Assembly (NCBI GenBank): GCA_029261195.1
Contig: JAJDBU010000001.1
Span: forward strand, 1 to 43,112
DNA from: Nitrospirota bacterium
Lineage (GTDB): Bacteria; Nitrospirota; Nitrospiria; SBBL01; JAADHI01
Reading direction: 5' to 3'
Length of the DNA: 43,112 nucleotides
Shown: positions 39,881-43,112 of the stretch, one piece after another
Numbering within the stretch: position 1 is the first letter of the stretch
Layout: every line of letters starts with the position of its first letter
Notes under the pieces: model-generated
The model's database searches: none
Told to the model about the DNA's origin: nothing
Seen by the model: the letters and a program-made list of their open reading frames with translations, nothing else
Made by a program: the position numbers and the translations under genes

Positions 39881-41404
39881 ATGCTGACCCCGGACAAGAT
39901 CAAACCCCTCATCACCTACTTAAAAGAAACTCAACATATAAAAAGCGCGATTTCTCTGCTTTCCTGGGATCAGGAAACTTACATGCCGAGCGGGTCTTCT
40001 CAGGCTCGGGCGGAACAGCTCTCCGGGCTGATGGCTTTGGTGCATGACCGGCAGGTTGGACGGGAAATGTCTGAGCGACTTTCAAAGTTGATTGACCTCA
40101 AAACAGGTGAACTCGTCTCTGAGACGGCTGAACCTTTCCCTGCGCTTCTTCGAGAGGTTTGGCGCGATTATGACCGTGCGACAAAGCTTCCCTCCGACTT
40201 TGTCCGGGCCTTGAGTTTAGAAACCGCCCTTGCCCATCCCATTTGGATTGAGGCCAGAAAAAATAACAACTTCTCCCAATTCTCCCCCAGTCTACGAAAA
40301 ATTGTGGCGCTCAAAAAAGAAGAGGCTGAGTATTTAGCTTATAAAGATTCGCCCTACGATGCCCTGCTGGACGAGTATGAACCGGGCATGACGGTGGCAC
40401 AGCTTGTTCCAATTTTCTCATCCCTTAAAGATAAACTGCTGCCGTTGCTTGAAAAGATTGCAGCATCACCTCGTCAGCCCAGGACCGATTTTCTGGATGA
40501 ATTTTACAATGAATCTGCACAAATTCGCTTTGGAGAACAAGTGCTGACTGCGATGGGCTTTTCATTTCAGACGGGGCGACAGGATCTCTCCACCCATCCC
40601 TTTACAACCTCTTTTCACCCGAGCGATGTCCGACTGACCACCAGGGTAGATACGCATGACCTGCTCTCTTCCCTTTTCAGTTCCATCCACGAGGGAGGGC
40701 ATGGCATCTATGACCAGGGATTGTTACAAGAATATTTCGGTACCCCTCTTGGAGAAGCGATTTCTCTCGGCATTCACGAAAGCCAATCCCGGCTCTGGGA
40801 AAACAGCGTCGGTCGATCACGCTCCTTCTGGAAACATTTTTTTCCGATTTTGAAAGAGACCTTTCCAAGACCTTTGAAGGACCTTGACCTTGAGACCTGG
40901 TATGCCGGTATCAATTGTGTGAGACCATCTTTTATCCGTGTGGAATCAGACGAAGTGACCTATAATCTCCACATCATGCTGCGCTTTGAAATCGAACGGG
41001 ATTTGATTGAAAATAATCTGCCGGTTGAACAACTTCCAGATCGATGGAATGAACTGATGCAGCGCTACATTGGAAGAAAACCGACGACAGATGCAGAAGG
41101 CATATTGCAGGATATTCACTGGGCCGGAGGGGCATTTGGTTATTTTCCAACTTACACTCTGGGTAACCTTTATGCGGCGCAATTGTTCAATCAGGCGAAA
41201 GCGGAGATTGTGGATTTGAGCGCTCAGATGGCAAAGGGAGATTTACTCGCTCTTAAAACCTGGTTGAATGAAAAAGTCCATCGCTGGGGCCGGCAATATA
41301 CAAGTGAAGAACTGATCCACCGGATCACCGGCGAGCCGCTCAATCCGGATTATTTTACGAAGGCTTTGTATAAAAAGTATGCCGAACTTTACCGGCTGTC
41401 TTGA
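39881..41404 (+). CDS. M32 family metallocarboxypeptidase
   Basis: A 507-residue zinc carboxypeptidase of the Taq carboxypeptidase (M32) family, trimming C-terminal residues of peptides in the cytoplasm. The zinc motif is HEGGH (in SIHEGGHGIYDQ), and the third ligand lies in the following HESQSRLWEN. The N-terminal LSWDQETYMPSG and the late INCVRPSFIRVESDEVTYNLHI are family hallmarks. Length is normal. It has its own strong extended -10 promoter and ribosome site. It is a stand-alone housekeeping gene with no visible link to the defence operon it diverges from. Confidence 0.95.
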   Translation: MLTPDKIKPLITYLKETQHIKSAISLLSWDQETYMPSGSSQARAEQLSGLMALVHDRQVGREMSERLSKLIDLKTGELVSETAEPFPALLREVWRDYDRATKLPSDFVRALSLETALAHPIWIEARKNNNFSQFSPSLRKIVALKKEEAEYLAYKDSPYDALLDEYEPGMTVAQLVPIFSSLKDKLLPLLEKIAASPRQPRTDFLDEFYNESAQIRFGEQVLTAMGFSFQTGRQDLSTHPFTTSFHPSDVRLTTRVDTHDLLSSLFSSIHEGGHGIYDQGLLQEYFGTPLGEAISLGIHESQSRLWENSVGRSRSFWKHFFPILKETFPRPLKDLDLETWYAGINCVRPSFIRVESDEVTYNLHIMLRFEIERDLIENNLPVEQLPDRWNELMQRYIGRKPTTDAEGILQDIHWAGGAFGYFPTYTLGNLYAAQLFNQAKAEIVDLSAQMAKGDLLALKTWLNEKVHRWGRQYTSEELIHRITGEPLNPDYFTKALYKKYAELYRLS

Positions 41405-41455
41405 GGGGAGCCCCCAGCTCTAGAAAAACCAATTTTCCTGGCGAAAGGAGTCACA

Positions 41456-41842
41456 ATGAACCGTTTTCTTCATACCCGTATTCGTGTAGGTGATTTAAAC
41501 CGCTCAATCGAATTTTATTGCAAACACTTCGGTTTTCAGGTCAAGAATCGATCCGATCAATCTCCCTCCGGTAATCACATTGTCCACCTGGAACTGCCTG
41601 GAAACGAACACTTGCTTGAGCTGACTTGGTCGGCGGATTATATCTTGAATGTTCCGGAAGACCTCATGCACCTTGCGATAGGTGTCCTTGATTTGATCGC
41701 CAGCTGTGACACTCTCGAAAAATCAGGTATCGAGATTTGGCCCGGAAACTGGAGAGAGACATTCATCACGGGCCATAAAATGGCATTTATAGATGATCCG
41801 GACGGTTATGAAATTGAACTGCTTGAGTCCGGGACGAAATAG
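41456..41842 (+). CDS. VOC-family protein, glyoxalase I (lactoylglutathione lyase)-like
   Basis: A 128-residue vicinal-oxygen-chelate protein with two beta-alpha-beta modules. It starts FLHTRIRVGDLNRSIEFYCKHF, and the later MHLAIGVLD and DDPDGYEIELLE segments carry the metal ligands expected of glyoxalase I. It would isomerise the hemithioacetal of methylglyoxal and a thiol. GAAAGGAG lies just before the ATG. A glyoxalase II-type hydrolase is encoded directly downstream, so the pair may form a methylglyoxal detoxification unit. Confidence 0.88.
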   Translation: MNRFLHTRIRVGDLNRSIEFYCKHFGFQVKNRSDQSPSGNHIVHLELPGNEHLLELTWSADYILNVPEDLMHLAIGVLDLIASCDTLEKSGIEIWPGNWRETFITGHKMAFIDDPDGYEIELLESGTK

Positions 41843-41878
41843 AAAGGTGATTGATACAAATGCCAATTGAGAGGGAAA

Positions 41879-42748
41879 ATGGTGCTTGAAGATGGTTTCG
41901 CAGACATTATAGGAAAAGCCCGTTTTGGAAAGGGATGGTCTCTTTTCGAGTTGGCAAATCGTTCGATGATTTCAGAATCAAGGATTGCGGACCTGGAAGC
42001 GGAAGCAAGACCTTCAGCAAGCGAAGTCGCATCAATTGGGGCGCCGCTTGATCTTGATGTCAAAAAACTCCAGGTAGGCTCCGACCTTGCCTGGGCGCCA
42101 AATCTCAAGCCGCCCTATGTTGTCGATCCGGGAGAAACGGTCTCAAATGACATGGTCCATGTTATTGATGGGAAAATCGGGAGCTATCCGGTCAATGGAT
42201 ACCTTTTTACGGATTGGAAAAGTCGGGAATCTGTCCTCTTTGATACCGGATACAGCCCGGACAAGGTCATTGCCTTTCTGGAAAAGAACGCGCTTCGGTT
42301 AGTTGCGATTTGTTTGACACATGCACATCCGGATCATATTGGCGGCATAAAAGAAATTCAATCCCACAGCGACGCACCCGTTTATCTTCATAGGGATGAA
42401 ATACCCGGCAATATCGGCTTAAAGCGGAGAATTCTCGTTAAAGAAAAAATGGCGATAGCGCTGGGTCGCTTTACAATTACGGCAAGGTTGACACCCGGAC
42501 ACACCGACGGCGGGACGAGTTATTTTATCGATTCAGTATCGGGAAGGTCTAAAGGCATCGCTTTTGTCGGTGATGCCCTTTTTGCTGGTTCTATAGGCCG
42601 TGCAAAGTCACCAGGAAGCTATCCGACCCTCTTGAACTCCGTAAAAAATATCATCTTGTCTTCTCCATCGGAAACATTACTGTTCCCTGGGCACGGGCCA
42701 GTCACGACTGTCGGAGCAGAAAATGCGAATAATCCATTCTTTAAATAG
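41879..42748 (+). CDS. Metallo-beta-lactamase fold hydrolase with N-terminal XRE-like HTH
   Basis: A 289-residue protein. Residues 8-65 resemble a Cro/XRE helix-turn-helix (IGKARFGKGWSLFELA, then SESRIADLE). Residues 85-289 are an MBL-fold hydrolase with T-H-A-H-P-D-H, the LTPGHTDGGTSYF stretch, GDALFAGSIGRA and FPGHGP, close to glyoxalase II-like enzymes. A GAGAGGG site precedes the ATG at 41879; a TTG four codons upstream is less likely. It follows the glyoxalase I-like gene by 36 bases. The DNA-binding-like part is unexpected on a hydrolase and could sense substrate, or be a structural remnant. The insertion element begins right after its stop codon. Confidence 0.82.
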   Translation: MVLEDGFADIIGKARFGKGWSLFELANRSMISESRIADLEAEARPSASEVASIGAPLDLDVKKLQVGSDLAWAPNLKPPYVVDPGETVSNDMVHVIDGKIGSYPVNGYLFTDWKSRESVLFDTGYSPDKVIAFLEKNALRLVAICLTHAHPDHIGGIKEIQSHSDAPVYLHRDEIPGNIGLKRRILVKEKMAIALGRFTITARLTPGHTDGGTSYFIDSVSGRSKGIAFVGDALFAGSIGRAKSPGSYPTLLNSVKNIILSSPSETLLFPGHGPVTTVGAENANNPFFK

Positions 42749-43112
42749 GGCTTGCTGAAAAAACGATAAGTTTTGATTTTAAAAGGTTTTAATCTGTAGT
42801 ATCCTGCTCCAAGTGCAAGGAAAAAGACCTTTAGCCCCTAAAAAGCATGCACCAGGAGCGTCCATGTATCGAAAAAGTAACCCGAATCAGCTGTCCTTTG
42901 AGAATTTTCATCTACCCTTCGGGGGGAAACTTCGGAGTGATAAGCGCTGGGTGATCCTCTCGAAACAGATCCCCTGGGCCGAGGTCGAGAAAGAATATAT
43001 CGTACACTTTTCAAAAGAAGACATGGGCTCACCGGGCAAGTCATCAAGAATGGCTTTTGGCGCATTGATCCTGAAAGAGAAACTCCGAGTCACAGACCGG
43101 GAACTGCTTCAG
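42749..43112 (+). mobile_element. Left end of an insertion sequence (cut by the window edge)
   Basis: The element appears to begin right after the hydrolase stop codon with GGCTTGCTGAAAAAACG, which looks like an IS terminal repeat. A promoter-like pair, TTGATT (42773-42778) and TAGTAT (42797-42802) with 18 bases of spacing, precedes the transposase gene. The right end lies outside the window, so the terminal repeats and target duplication cannot be checked. Confidence 0.6.
42864..43112 (+). CDS. Transposase N-terminal part (IS5/IS1182-like, partial)
   Basis: The first 83 codons of a transposase, open to the window edge. The start MYRKSNPNQLSFENFHLPFG, the W-A-E-V-E-K-E-Y segment and the GKSSRMAFGALILKEKL stretch match the DUF772-type N-terminus of IS5/IS1182-like transposases, which precedes the DDE catalytic domain. 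The ATG at 42864 has AGGAG ten bases upstream. Whether the gene is intact cannot be judged. Confidence 0.72.
   Translation, partial: MYRKSNPNQLSFENFHLPFGGKLRSDKRWVILSKQIPWAEVEKEYIVHFSKEDMGSPGKSSRMAFGALILKEKLRVTDRELLQ

Overview
This 43.1 kb window reads as chromosomal DNA of a diderm (Gram-negative) bacterium. It encodes a class A penicillin-binding protein with a UB2H-type domain, a probable lipoprotein, an MscS/YbdG channel and genes for making its own sucrose. The mix of nitrate and nitrite genes, a periplasmic copper nitrite reductase and a sucrose cluster would suit a nitrogen-cycling or chemolithotrophic lineage such as Nitrospirota or Nitrospinota. That placement is an inference from gene content only. 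No rRNA, tRNA, CRISPR array or phage module was recognised.

Layout. (1) 0.1-3.7 kb, minus strand: a PBP1B-type peptidoglycan synthase and a branched-chain amino-acid type substrate-binding lipoprotein. (2) 3.8-16.6 kb: a nitrate/nitrite island. A leader with two candidate hexaloop hairpins and a strong intrinsic terminator precedes a tightly packed operon: NifI2-like P-II, NifI1-like P-II, NarK-type porter, a NADH-dependent sirohaem nitrite reductase fusion, and a third NifI1-like P-II. A PAS sigma-54 activator gene follows. A copper nitrite reductase gene (nirK) lies on the other strand. Next come a NarB/NasA-type nitrate reductase and a DmsB-DmsC-like iron-sulfur/membrane fusion. Together these predict nitrate uptake, quinol-linked nitrate reduction and nitrite reduction to ammonium, with P-II control of carbon/nitrogen status although no nitrogenase is present. 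(3) 16.9-22.9 kb: sucrose-phosphate synthase, sucrose-phosphatase, PfkB/fructokinase and amylosucrase, in the order known from halotolerant methanotrophs. (4) 23.2-27.5 kb: asparagine synthase and two GT4 glycosyltransferases, visibly more AT-rich, probably for a surface glycan.

(5) 27.5-39.8 kb: ten genes in a row on the minus strand, with five 4-base stop/start overlaps. The promoter-proximal half looks like a defence locus: an MmeI-like adenine DNA methyltransferase, a zeta-toxin-like P-loop kinase with a 59-residue partner ORF, an SF2 helicase and a GIY-YIG nuclease. It runs directly into an ABC-class ATPase, an MscS channel, a ThiI/MnmA-like PP-loop protein, a metallo-hydrolase and a histone-deacetylase-like hydrolase. 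(6) 39.8-43.1 kb, plus strand: M32 carboxypeptidase, a glyoxalase I-like protein, an HTH-metallo-hydrolase fusion, and the left end of an insertion sequence cut by the window edge.

The two places most likely to hold undescribed biology are the P-II-controlled nitrate/nitrite operon with its hairpin leader, and the methyltransferase/toxin/helicase/GIY-YIG locus. In the latter, the helicase and the nuclease share a small HGREP-containing module.
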